This document shows, piece by piece, positions 45,149-53,743 of a DNA stretch of 64,000 bases. A program made the translations under genes and the position numbers. Numbering within the stretch: position 1 is the stretch's first letter; the number at the start of each line of letters is the position of its first letter. Below the pieces are notes generated by a model. The model was not told the DNA's origin and did no database searches. It saw only the letters and a program-made list of their open reading frames with translations. The stretch comes from Pseudodesulfovibrio sp. GTDB taxonomy: Bacteria > Desulfobacterota > Desulfovibrionia > Desulfovibrionales > Desulfovibrionaceae. The DNA lies in assembly GCF_028692895.1 (NCBI RefSeq), contig NZ_JAQUWN010000003.1:13434-77433 (forward strand). Reading direction: 5' to 3'.

Positions 45149-45946
45149 TCAGAACGTTCCGATGTAGAGCATGACCACGGTGTTGTAGTTGGAGAACAGC
45201 TTGCCCTCCAGTTCCTTGATGGCGTGCAGGAAGAGGGAGGCTGTGTCGTCGCCCAGCGCCGCGCGGAACAGGTCGAGGTAGAGCTCCGGCTCCATCGCCT
45301 GGCGCAACTCTTCCAAGTCTATCCGTTCGAAGCTGGACCGGGACGTGTCGCAGCACGTCCGGTGCACCGTCTCAAGGTAGTCGGCATGGGTCCGGATTCG
45401 GCCCCGCACGTCGTCGATGATGGTCTCTCGGAAGCTCTGGTATTCCTCGTGCGTGTATTCGCTCAGGCGGGAGAAATAGGACGCCAGATGGCGCAGGTAG
45501 ATGAGAATCCCGCGTTTGAGCAGCACCGAATCCTTGATGACCCGCGTCAGCAGCCCTTCCAGCCCGTTCCGGCCGAGGTCGAAGGAGATGTCGCGGCTGT
45601 CGGCCTCGAAGAAGACGCCGTAGACGTTGGGGCTGTTGCGGGTCAGCCGGATGCCGACGACCTGCTCCTCATTGTCCTCGTCCCAGGACTCGCGCACCAC
45701 CTCGCCGATGGCCAGGATGCCTCCGTCCATGGAGAAGGGCACATGCAGGTTGACCTCGTCGCCCAGGTTGAGCCGCTCCCGGCTGGCCAGCCAGCGGGGC
45801 AGGGTGACGCCCACCCCGCCCTGGCTCATGTCCCGCAACAGGTACTGGAACGGCTGGAAGTCCGCGACGCGCGCGCCCAGGAAGGGGAGCACCACGGATT
45901 CGATGCCGATGCGCTTGAACTGTCTGGATTCGGCGGAGGGGGTCAT
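45149..45946 (-). CDS. PilZ-domain c-di-GMP receptor of the polysaccharide operon
   Basis: A 265-residue cytosolic protein. The N-terminal PilZ domain has both c-di-GMP binding motifs: RQFKR (8-12, RxxxR) and DMSQGG (39-44, DxSxxG). The C-terminal 140 residues are helical and unlike other families I know. It is the last gene of the polysaccharide operon and overlaps the GH26 gene by ATGA. It probably conveys c-di-GMP control to the GT2 synthase, which itself has no PilZ domain. GGGAGG lies before the ATG. Confidence 0.9.
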   Translation of the reverse strand: MTPSAESRQFKRIGIESVVLPFLGARVADFQPFQYLLRDMSQGGVGVTLPRWLASRERLNLGDEVNLHVPFSMDGGILAIGEVVRESWDEDNEEQVVGIRLTRNSPNVYGVFFEADSRDISFDLGRNGLEGLLTRVIKDSVLLKRGILIYLRHLASYFSRLSEYTHEEYQSFRETIIDDVRGRIRTHADYLETVHRTCCDTSRSSFERIDLEELRQAMEPELYLDLFRAALGDDTASLFLHAIKELEGKLFSNYNTVVMLYIGTF

Positions 45947-46986
45947 GGCTCGCCTCCCGCCCGGGCGGGCAGCGCAAGCTCGTCCCGTCCCGCTGCGAAC
46001 GCCGGTTTGAGCGACGCCAGCCGGGACGTGTCGATCCCGTACCCCAGCCGCCAGTCGCGCTCCTTGTCCGCCTGGAACCAGCACAGTCCGGCCAGGTTCC
46101 AGCGGCGGGCGGTGTCCGCCGCGTCCCGTATCCAGGCGGCCTTGTCCCCGCCCGAGGTGACAGAGGCTGTCTCGAAGACCACCAGCGGCTTCCCCGCCGA
46201 CAGGGCCTGGAGCTCCCGCCGGATCGTCCCGAAGATGTCGGCGAAGGCGGTGAAGCGGCTGTCCCAGCCGTCCTTGGCCCGTGTGAAGGTGGTTCCCCAG
46301 TTGTAGCCGTCCATGCCCAGCACATCCACGGCGTCGTCGCCTGGATAGTAGGCGGCGGCGGTGTTCCAGGCCGCGCCGTCCCGAACCGGGTGGGGCAGTG
46401 ACTCGGCGTTGGGGCAGAACGCGAACAGGACGTTGTCCGCCCCGGCCTGGCGGAACCGGTCGCGCACATGGCGGAACATGGCCCGGTACCGCGCCGGGCT
46501 TTCCGGCCCGAAGGCGTCGGCGTCTCCGCCCCAGTGGTAGCGGGCCAGGTTCATCTCGTGGGCGAAGCGGAGGATGATCCGTCCCCCGTTTTCGCGCGCG
46601 GCCAGGGCAAAGGCGTCGATGTACCCGTCCCACCGGCAGGAGAGGATGTCGTCCGCGTTCACGGCGTGCTCCTCTCCCCCCTCCATGGTCATGGGTTCCC
46701 AGGTGACCACCGGGACCGCGCCGGCGGCCTGGATCGCCTCCACGGTCCGGGCGGGAAAGGGGGCGGACCGGTCCTCGGACCACTGGAGAAAGAAGACCAC
46801 CAGGGAAACCGGCCAGCCTATGTCCTGTCCGGCCTGGGCCAGGGCCGCGCCGGTGATCGGGCATCCCTCCACCACCAGGCCGAATCCCGGCGGCGACGCC
46901 GGGGCGGCGCAGGCGGCCAGGAGGAGGGCCGAGCCGAACAGCGGGGTCGCCAGCAGGCGGAAAAGGCGCGAACGGGAGGCGGTCAT
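45943..46986 (-). CDS. GH26 family glycoside hydrolase, lipoprotein
   Basis: A 347-residue predicted lipoprotein (lipobox LLLAAC, Cys26) with a GH26 TIM barrel. The acid/base is Glu144 (RFAHEMN, followed by YHWGG) and the nucleophile Glu272 (VVFETAS). GH26 enzymes are mostly beta-mannanases. In synthase-dependent systems a periplasmic hydrolase trims the polymer (BcsZ, AlgL, PelA, PgaB); this protein takes that place here, which hints at a mannose-containing or related beta-linked polymer. It lies between the synthase gene and the PilZ gene, with 1-4 bp contacts. Confidence 0.9.
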   Translation of the reverse strand: MTASRSRLFRLLATPLFGSALLLAACAAPASPPGFGLVVEGCPITGAALAQAGQDIGWPVSLVVFFLQWSEDRSAPFPARTVEAIQAAGAVPVVTWEPMTMEGGEEHAVNADDILSCRWDGYIDAFALAARENGGRIILRFAHEMNLARYHWGGDADAFGPESPARYRAMFRHVRDRFRQAGADNVLFAFCPNAESLPHPVRDGAAWNTAAAYYPGDDAVDVLGMDGYNWGTTFTRAKDGWDSRFTAFADIFGTIRRELQALSAGKPLVVFETASVTSGGDKAAWIRDAADTARRWNLAGLCWFQADKERDWRLGYGIDTSRLASLKPAFAAGRDELALPARAGGEP

Positions 46987-46987
46987 C

Positions 46988-48634
46988 CTACTTCTCCTCC
47001 GGGAAGTTGAACCAGAAGATGGTGGAGAGGATCAGGAAATGATAGAAGCACCACGCCGCGTTGGTGAGCAGGGCCAGGGGCGTCTCGCTTTCGTACCAGA
47101 GCCGGAGGCCGCCCCACCAGACCGCGCCGAAGCAGCAGACGGCCAGGAGGATCTGCGGCCACAGGCCGCGCATTGGCAGCGAGTTCGCCCCGGCCTTGGG
47201 CGTAATGCCGAAACTGCCCCGGAAGCCGAGGATGCCGAGCAGCGACGCCTTCATGTAGACCGGGAAGCAGATGGCCTGGAGGATGATCCCCTGGGCCAGC
47301 TCGGCAAAGGAATACCGCCGCTGGCCCATGGAGAACAGGAACAGGGACAGGGTCAGGATGATGTAGGGCACGAAGAAGAGGAAATAGATTTCCGGCCTGG
47401 CGAAGTAGCTGGGAATATTGAAGAAGAGGAAGAGCATGGGGCAGGCCATCATGATGAAGAGGACCCAGCCCACGAAATAGTGGGTGCCGGACAGGAAGTA
47501 CTCCCACCACTTGGCCGCGCTCATGCCGCCGGGGTTTCGGAAAAACGCGCCGACGATGGTCCGGAACAGCCCCACCGTGCCCAGCGCCCACCGGAATTGC
47601 TGCTTGAAGTATCCGCCCAGGTCCTCGGGGCCCATGCCGAAGGCGCAGACCTTGTTGAGATAGGCCGAGGACCAGCCTTTTTCGTGGAACTTGAGGGAGG
47701 TGGCGAAATCCTCGGTGACGCTCGACTCCTCGAAACCGCCCACGTCCCACAGCGCCTTTCGGTTGAAGATGACGTTGGTGCCGCAGCAGAACATGGCGTC
47801 CTGCATGCTCTTGCCCTCGCAGATGTACTCGTAGAAGACGGCCTGTTGCAGCCCGGCCGCCCTGGCCACGCGGTTGTGCTCGAAGTTGCTGTAGTATTGC
47901 GGCGTCTGGATGAAGGCCAGCCGGGGGTTGTCCTCCATGAAGGCCACCAGGGGCTCCACGAAGTTGGGCAGGGGGTTCATGTCGGCGTCGAAGATGATGA
48001 TGTACTTTTCGTCCAGCCGGGAGTGGACGTCCTCGAAATCGTTCATGGCGAACTCCGCCGGCGGCTGGCCATGCAGGTAGTGGAGAAAGTCGTTTATCAT
48101 GCCCGCCTTGGCCCCGCGCCAGGGCCGCCGGAACAGGTTGACGCCGATGCGTTCGCACAGGTCGTCCACCCGGGCGCGGTATTCGGACAGGTCCTGCCCC
48201 GGCCGGTCATAGCGCGTGTCGTCCAGGAAATAGATGTGCTTGTTGGGGTAGGTCAGGTTGTAGAAGCAGGTCAGGGTGTCCTCGATCACGTCCAGCGGCT
48301 CGTGAAAGGACGAGACGATGATGGCCACGGGCGGGTAGTCCTTCAGCTCCGGCACGTCGTCCATGGAGATGCGCCGCGCCTGGTCCGGCTTGCGGGTCAC
48401 GTGCAGCAGGTTCAGGAAATACCCGAACGCGTGGACCATGGTGAAGGCCTCGGCGAGGAGCAGGACCGCGGCCAGTCCCTTTTCCATCCACGAATAGTCG
48501 GCGGTGATGAAGAGCGTCGTCCTCACCATGAGGTACAGGAAGATGCAGAGCATGGTGGCGCCCAGGAGCAGGGAGAACAGGAGGGAGGTCATGGCCCCCC
48601 GTTTCTTTTTGACGGGCCGTTGCTCAGAAGCCAT
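46988..48634 (-). CDS. Membrane GT2 polysaccharide synthase (BcsA-like)
   Basis: A 548-residue processive glycosyltransferase: two N-terminal membrane helices (17-39, 53-76), a cytosolic GT2 domain and four to five C-terminal helices. The catalytic set is complete: LDD (138-139), DADMN (216-220), TED (307-309) and QQFRW (345-349), the D,D,D,QxxRW pattern of cellulose and hyaluronan synthases. It lacks the C-terminal PilZ domain of BcsA; a separate PilZ protein is encoded two genes downstream. No BcsB homologue is present, so the polymer is probably not standard cellulose. Confidence 0.92.
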   Translation of the reverse strand: MASEQRPVKKKRGAMTSLLFSLLLGATMLCIFLYLMVRTTLFITADYSWMEKGLAAVLLLAEAFTMVHAFGYFLNLLHVTRKPDQARRISMDDVPELKDYPPVAIIVSSFHEPLDVIEDTLTCFYNLTYPNKHIYFLDDTRYDRPGQDLSEYRARVDDLCERIGVNLFRRPWRGAKAGMINDFLHYLHGQPPAEFAMNDFEDVHSRLDEKYIIIFDADMNPLPNFVEPLVAFMEDNPRLAFIQTPQYYSNFEHNRVARAAGLQQAVFYEYICEGKSMQDAMFCCGTNVIFNRKALWDVGGFEESSVTEDFATSLKFHEKGWSSAYLNKVCAFGMGPEDLGGYFKQQFRWALGTVGLFRTIVGAFFRNPGGMSAAKWWEYFLSGTHYFVGWVLFIMMACPMLFLFFNIPSYFARPEIYFLFFVPYIILTLSLFLFSMGQRRYSFAELAQGIILQAICFPVYMKASLLGILGFRGSFGITPKAGANSLPMRGLWPQILLAVCCFGAVWWGGLRLWYESETPLALLTNAAWCFYHFLILSTIFWFNFPEEK

Positions 48635-51600
48635 AGCTCACCCCGCCCCAGAAGCCGTTGGCGTCCCACTGCTGCGACCTGTGCCACAGGCCGCTGGCCT
48701 CCACGCCCCAGTGGTCGGTGATGTCGAGCACCCATTTGGCCTCGACACGGACGGCGTTGTTGCTGTCGGAGTCCGTGCCGCCGGAGACCTTGACGTCCAC
48801 GAAGTGCCGCTTGGCCCCGCAGAAGAATTCCTTGGCCATGTCCTCGTTCCATTCCAGGGTGACCGTCCCCGCCGTGTAGCCCTGTGGGGTCCAGTAGGGA
48901 TGGATGATGTCGGTCAGCTCGCCGCCGGTGTAGACGTCCTGGCTGGTTTTGGCGGTGTGGCGGTATTCGCCGCGCAGGATGACCTTGAGGATGCGGGGAT
49001 GGTCGGTCAGGGCGTAGCCCGCCGCGAGGTGGGCCATCTCGCCTGTGTTGTCGTCGCTGTATTCGATGTGCCGGGCGCTGGCCTCCAGGTCCAGGCGGCG
49101 GGTCACCGGCGCGGCGGCGTCCAGGATGAAGTGGTCCGATTGGGTGCCCGCGAGCAGGGCGAAGCGGTTCGCCACCTCGTCCACGCGTTCGAACCCCATC
49201 CCCAGCCGCGCATGGTTGCGCAGGTTCAGCTCCACGCGGGCCCGGAACTGGTCGGTGTCCCTCGGCGCCGAGGAGGTGAACCGCTTGGCGGTCCAGGAGG
49301 CGCTCCCGGCGAGCCATTCGTTGAAGACCCCGGACAGGCCGAGGGTGCCGCCAAGGGCGTCGTAGTGGCTGCTCGGGCCCTGGGGCGACTCCAGCCAATG
49401 GTGGGCGGCCGCCTCGATGCGCAGGCCGTGGCCGACGGGGGCCGAAACCTGCATGTCGTTGCGCAGGCGGACGATGTTGGCGACGTCGCCGTGGCCTTTT
49501 TCCTGCCAGACGTTGACCCCGGCCCGCACCCGGGGGGCGCTGCGCCGCTCCCGGCGTTCCAGGGCGCGCCCGGCCAGCGTGTGCAGCGGGTCGATTTCGA
49601 GCAGCCGGGCGTAGGTCGCGGATTCCTCCCGGCACAGGCCCAGGGCGCACTGGGCCTGCCCCAGGTCGAACCACGCCTCCTCGTTGCCGGGCTGGAGCCC
49701 GGTCAGGGCGGCGAGGTCGTCCATGGCCGGGGCGAAGCGCCGGTTGTAGGCCGCGAGCTTCGCCCGCTGCTCCAGGGCCGTGGCGTGCTGGATGCGGTAG
49801 GCGGGCAGGAGGTCGATGAAAATTCCAGGGTGGCTGTCGGCCACGGCAGAGTCCGCGAGGCGGAGGTAGGCCTGGAACACCCCGCCCGAGAGGGCGCTCC
49901 GGCGCGCCTGTCCGGCCGCCCCGGCCAGGGCGGCGTCGTCCGGCTCGCGTTGGCTCGCGGCCTCCAGGCGTTCGGCCAGGAGCTCGTCCACCGGCGGCTC
50001 CAGCAACCGGCCGAAGGTGGCCGTCCCCGCCTCGGCCCGCTTGTCCCAGAACTCGGTCCGCGCCATCTCCCGCAGCGGCACGGGGTCGGCGGGGTCGTCC
50101 TCGTGCAGGGCCTCGTAGGCGGCGACTGCCTGGTCGTATCGGCGGCTCCAGGCCAGGACCCTGGCGCGGGTGAGCGCAATCTTCGAGCTGTCGGGAAAGT
50201 CCGTCGCCAGCGCTTGCAGCATGGCCAGCGACTCGTCGTAGCGGTGGTCGTAGGCCAGGTTTTCGGCCAGGGCCATGCGCGCGGGGAAGTACCCGGCGTC
50301 ACGGGCCAGGGCGGCTTCGAGGCAGGCGACGGCGGCGTCGTAACGCCCGTCGCGGGAGAATAGTTCGGCCCAGGCGGTCAGCGCGGCGGGGTCCGTCTCC
50401 GTCGCGGCCAGATCCCCGGCGAGTTTCGCGGGGGTCGCGCCCGGCCGCGTGGTCGCCGCGTAATAGCGGGCCGCCGGGTCGTCCGGGGCGAGTCTTGCCG
50501 CTTCGGCAAAGGCGTCCTTCGCCGCCCCGGCGTCGCTCGCGCGCAGGAGCATACGCCCCCGCTCGACCAGCGTGGCGGGCTTGTCCGGGCCCAGCCGGGC
50601 CCAGGCGGCGGCCGCCTCGTCATAGCGCCCCAGCAGCTCCAGGCCGCGGGCGCGCAGCGCCTCCGCCTCGGCGTCCCCGGCCTTGTCGGCAAGGGGTTGC
50701 AGCACGGCCAGGGTCGCGGCCCCGTCCTTTTCCCGGACCTTGACGTCCGCCAGGAGCAGCCGCGCGGCCCGGTCCGCCGGGTCTTCCAGGAGCCGCTTGC
50801 GCAGCACGCCCTCGGCCTGCTCGTAGCGCTGGCCGTTGGCCAGGGTGTCGGCCAGGGCGAGTTCCCGGGCGCGGTTCGGGCCCTCCTTGGCGAGGAGGTC
50901 CCGGCGCAGGGCGGCGGCGCGGTGGAATGCCCCCCACTGGTTCATGAGCTGGGCCGCGCGCATCCCGGCCTCCGTCGAGGCATCCAGCGCCAGGGCCTTG
51001 AGCGCGAACCCCCGGGCGTCCCGGAGATGCCCCAGGGCCGCTTCCTGGTCCGCCAGCTCGAAGAGCAGGGCGGCGTTGTCCGGATCGGCCGCCGCCAGCC
51101 GGTCGAGGATGGCCCTGGCCCCTGCGCCGTCGCCGGTGCGCGTCAGGGCGCGGGCATAGAGCAGGGCCGCCTCGGTGTCGCCCGGATCGGCCGCGTGCAG
51201 TTCGGCCAGATACGGCAGGGCCTTTCCCGTCTGGTCCGACCAGCTCAGGGACTGGGCCAGCCGCAGCCGCAGGTCCTTGCGGTCCGAACCCGCCGCGAGA
51301 GCGCGTTCGTAGGCCTCGGCGGCCTCGGCCATCCGGCCCGAGGCGAAGAGAGCGTCGCCCAGGCCCGCCGCCACGCGCGGATCGTTCGCATCCAGGGTTC
51401 GCAGGATGGCGTCCGCGTCGGCCCGGCGTCCGAGGCGGAGGAGGACCTGGGCCAGTTCGAGGGCTGCCTCCTTGTCCGTCGGCCGGGATTGCAGGATGCG
51501 GCGGTATTCGGTTTCCGAAAGCGCGAGCGTGTCCTCCGAATATGAATAGAGCCGGGCCAGCAGGAGCCGGGCCTCGGCCTCGGACATGGTCTCCCGGCCG

Positions 51601-51728
51601 GAGACGAGGCTGCGGGCATGGGCGCCGACGGGCGCGCCGAACCACAGCGCCGCCAGGAGCGCCGCCGCCAGGAGGGGGAGCAGCCGGGTCGGGCTAGTCC
51701 AGCGTGCGCTTGAGCTCGCGAATGGCAT
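48624..51728 (-). CDS. TPR-beta-barrel outer-membrane export protein (BcsC/PelB-like)
   Basis: A protein of about 1034 residues: signal peptide (PTRLLPLLAAALLAALWF, cleavage near AHA), about 18 TPR-like helical pairs up to residue 690, and a C-terminal beta-barrel of roughly 300 residues ending in the aromatic sequence GGVSYGF. This plan is that of BcsC and PgaA, which guide the polymer through the periplasm and outer membrane. The ATG at 51728 gives a proper signal peptide; one at 51764 is also open. It overlaps the synthase gene by 11 bp and the upstream TPR gene by 35 bp. Confidence 0.88.
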   Translation of the reverse strand: MPFASSSARWTSPTRLLPLLAAALLAALWFGAPVGAHARSLVSGRETMSEAEARLLLARLYSYSEDTLALSETEYRRILQSRPTDKEAALELAQVLLRLGRRADADAILRTLDANDPRVAAGLGDALFASGRMAEAAEAYERALAAGSDRKDLRLRLAQSLSWSDQTGKALPYLAELHAADPGDTEAALLYARALTRTGDGAGARAILDRLAAADPDNAALLFELADQEAALGHLRDARGFALKALALDASTEAGMRAAQLMNQWGAFHRAAALRRDLLAKEGPNRARELALADTLANGQRYEQAEGVLRKRLLEDPADRAARLLLADVKVREKDGAATLAVLQPLADKAGDAEAEALRARGLELLGRYDEAAAAWARLGPDKPATLVERGRMLLRASDAGAAKDAFAEAARLAPDDPAARYYAATTRPGATPAKLAGDLAATETDPAALTAWAELFSRDGRYDAAVACLEAALARDAGYFPARMALAENLAYDHRYDESLAMLQALATDFPDSSKIALTRARVLAWSRRYDQAVAAYEALHEDDPADPVPLREMARTEFWDKRAEAGTATFGRLLEPPVDELLAERLEAASQREPDDAALAGAAGQARRSALSGGVFQAYLRLADSAVADSHPGIFIDLLPAYRIQHATALEQRAKLAAYNRRFAPAMDDLAALTGLQPGNEEAWFDLGQAQCALGLCREESATYARLLEIDPLHTLAGRALERRERRSAPRVRAGVNVWQEKGHGDVANIVRLRNDMQVSAPVGHGLRIEAAAHHWLESPQGPSSHYDALGGTLGLSGVFNEWLAGSASWTAKRFTSSAPRDTDQFRARVELNLRNHARLGMGFERVDEVANRFALLAGTQSDHFILDAAAPVTRRLDLEASARHIEYSDDNTGEMAHLAAGYALTDHPRILKVILRGEYRHTAKTSQDVYTGGELTDIIHPYWTPQGYTAGTVTLEWNEDMAKEFFCGAKRHFVDVKVSGGTDSDSNNAVRVEAKWVLDITDHWGVEASGLWHRSQQWDANGFWGGVSYGF

Positions 51729-52308
51729 CCTCGTTCCGTCCCGCCCAGGACAGGACCTGGGCATATTTGCGCCGCACCTGCACGTCGTCGGGGTGGCGTT
51801 TGAGTATCCGTTCGTATTGGTCGACGGACTCCTTCAGCTTGCCGTCCCAGGAGAGCACCTGTGCCAGCTTGAGCCGGGCGTCGTCCGCCTCGGGCCGTTG
51901 GGCCAGGACGGTTTCGAGCTGTGCGGCCGCCTTGGGGTATTCCTTGCGACCGATGTGATAGTCGGCCAGCAGCATACGATCATCCGCCGTCAGGCGGTCG
52001 CCGGGGAGCCCTGCGAAGATTCCGGCGGCTTCGCCGCCCCGTCCGGTCCAGGCCAGCACCCGCGCCAGTCCCAGTCTGGCGGCGGCGTTGCCGGGCTGCG
52101 CGGCCAGCACCTTCCTGTATTGCCCCTCGGCCTCGCCGAAGCGGCCGGTCCCGGCGAGGAGGTCGGCCAGTTCCAGCCTGGCCTGAGCCTCGGAAATGTC
52201 CTGCGCCGGGACGGGCGCGGGAGGCGTCGCGTCCTGCCCGGCCGGGGCGGGCGGGCCCGCGCACAGAATCCACGCCAGGACCAGGACGCTCGCGACACGG
52301 TATTTCAT
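51694..52308 (-). CDS. Exported TPR protein
   Basis: A 204-residue protein with signal peptide (MKYRVASVLVLAWILCAG) and four TPR units, each with the phrase LAxVLxWxGr (LARVLAWTGRGG, LAQVLSWDGKL, YAQVLSWAGRN). The repeats resemble those of the large porin downstream. It probably works with it as a periplasmic scaffold for polymer export. It overlaps both neighbours (4 bp upstream, 35 bp downstream), so it is translationally coupled. Confidence 0.85.
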   Translation of the reverse strand: MKYRVASVLVLAWILCAGPPAPAGQDATPPAPVPAQDISEAQARLELADLLAGTGRFGEAEGQYRKVLAAQPGNAAARLGLARVLAWTGRGGEAAGIFAGLPGDRLTADDRMLLADYHIGRKEYPKAAAQLETVLAQRPEADDARLKLAQVLSWDGKLKESVDQYERILKRHPDDVQVRRKYAQVLSWAGRNEDAIRELKRTLD

Positions 52309-53009
52309 GGTTGTTCTCCCAGCAGTCGCTTGTATTCGGCCTCGGCCTCGGCCGTGTGGCCGCTCCAGTTCAGGATGCGGGCCAGGAGCAGCCGGGCCGG
52401 GCGGTTTTCCGGATCGGACCGGACCAACTCGCGGGCCAGCGGCAGGGCCGCGTCCAGGCTGCCTTGCCAGGACAGGGTCTCCACCTTGCGCAGGGCGGCC
52501 TCCGAGTCCCGGGGGGCCTTCCGGAGCAGGGCGTCGTATTCGGCCACGGCCTCCGCGTATCGCGCCCGGCGGCGCAGCAGGTCCGCCAGGTGGAGCCGCT
52601 CCTCCCGGTTGCGCCGGTCGGGACCGGTGCGCAGCAGCAGGGCGAGGGCCTCGTCCGGCAGGCCGCCGGAATCGAGCAGACCCGCCATCCGCCCGGCCAG
52701 TCCGGCGGGGATGGTCGGCATGTCGCCGAGCGCCCGGCGGAGCAGTTCGGCCGCCTGGTCCTTTCGCCCGTCTTCCAGGAGCCGCCCGGCCGCGCGCAGC
52801 ACGGCGTCGGGGCGGCGCGCCCCCTCGAATACCGCGCGGATGACCAGCGCGTCGGCCTCGGCGGTCCGCCCCTCGCGCGTCAGCGCCTCGGCGCGGTGCA
52901 GCAATACCAGCGGTTTATGGAGGATCGGATACAGAATCAGCGCGGTCGCCGCCGAAAGGGCGAGAAGGGCCATATAGCCGAGGCGCTGCCGTGTTTGTGC
53001 GTGCATCAT
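52305..53009 (-). CDS. Membrane-anchored TPR protein
   Basis: A 234-residue protein with one N-terminal membrane helix (about 14-31 from this start) and TPR repeats (EALTREGRTAEADAL; LARILNWSGHTAEAEAEYKRLL). It is the first gene of the polysaccharide operon. The ATG at 53009 is preferred over 53039 because the likely promoter (53056-53085) would leave almost no leader for the earlier one; neither has a good ribosome binding site. It may anchor the periplasmic TPR proteins near the synthase. Confidence 0.8.
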   Translation of the reverse strand: MMHAQTRQRLGYMALLALSAATALILYPILHKPLVLLHRAEALTREGRTAEADALVIRAVFEGARRPDAVLRAAGRLLEDGRKDQAAELLRRALGDMPTIPAGLAGRMAGLLDSGGLPDEALALLLRTGPDRRNREERLHLADLLRRRARYAEAVAEYDALLRKAPRDSEAALRKVETLSWQGSLDAALPLARELVRSDPENRPARLLLARILNWSGHTAEAEAEYKRLLGEQP

Positions 53010-53055
53010 GATATTGCCCGGAAAACGGTGGAAACCCATTTGGGGATCAGTAAAA

Positions 53056-53085
53056 CAAATAGGATATTATCTCAATAAAAGTCAA
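53056..53085 (-). promoter_or_regulatory. Possible sigma-70 promoter of the polysaccharide operon
   Basis: On the minus strand TTGACT (53085-53080) and TATTTG (53061-53056) are 18 bp apart, in the only A+T-rich stretch before the operon. The -10 box is weak. Confidence 0.4.
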
Positions 53086-53432
53086 GAAAACTTGGAATAA
53101 TGCGTCCCCGTCCGCCGAAGCGGGTTCCTGGAGCGCGCCTTCCCCCTCCTGAAATGTCGGCCAGTTGAACGGGGAATTCGCAAAGCGTGCCCGGGAGCCG
53201 GAGCCCGGCCGGTCCGGCAGGGGAGTGCGAGACCGCCGGAAAGGACGTTTCGCGCGCGGTCACGGGGCGTGCCCGGTTGCGCGGGGGCGCGCCCAGGGTG
53301 CTCACCTTTTCGCAGGCTTGACCCGTTTGGGGGCAAGGGTGCGGTTCGACAGCCGCGTCCGCTTGGCGTTATGACGAAAAGGGCGCGATGTTTCCGCGCG
53401 GCTCGCAAAATGACGACAGATGTCGCGCGTTT

Positions 53433-53448
53433 GCGCCAAAAGTGTCGC
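53433..53448. promoter_or_regulatory. Candidate enhancer site, GCGCC-N6-GTCGC
   Basis: One mismatch to the GCGAC-N6-GTCGC pattern found three times upstream of the promoter at 62785. It lies about 158 bp before the -24 element at 53598. Confidence 0.6.
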
Positions 53449-53501
53449 ATGGGGCCGGAGCGTGCTAATCTGAACACATGAGAGGATGTCGAGCTGTGAA
53501 T

Positions 53502-53517
53502 GCGTCAGATGTGTCGC
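53502..53517. promoter_or_regulatory. Candidate enhancer site, GCGTC-N6-GTCGC
   Basis: One mismatch to the pattern, 69 bp right of the previous site and 81 bp before the -24 element. The corresponding pair upstream of 62785 is 68 bp apart. Confidence 0.6.
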
Positions 53518-53597
53518 TGCCGCCCACCTGGGCGCTTCCATTCCGTTTGCGCCGGATTTCACAATGATGGTGGGGCATTTGGCCGGTATCGGGATTT

Positions 53598-53612
53598 TGG
53601 CCCGTGTCTTGC
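53598..53612 (+). promoter_or_regulatory. Sigma-54 promoter of the BCCT operon
   Basis: TGGCCC-GTGTC-TTGC, GG (53599) and GC (53611) exactly 10 bp apart. It lies about 130 bp upstream of the transporter start codon. Confidence 0.8.
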
Positions 53613-53743
53613 TTTTGCCGGTTGCAGAACTCGTATGCATGCGAATGAGTGAAGAGCCGGCGGTGATGAGGTGGTTTGGATGTGGCACAATCATCTAGCT
53701 CCTGCGGGACGACAGGACCGCGGAGATGCGCATTGGAGGACAC

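Larger units (their letters stand above)
53040..53743. other. 704-bp divergent region with regulatory sites
   Basis: No gene. From left to right: the promoter of the polysaccharide operon (53056-53085), a G+C-rich stretch in which I see nothing (53100-53400), two GCGnC-N6-GTCGC sites (53433, 53502), a CGACA-N2-TGTCG palindrome (53414-53425), the sigma-54 promoter (53598) and a 130-bp leader of the BCCT gene. Confidence 0.75.
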
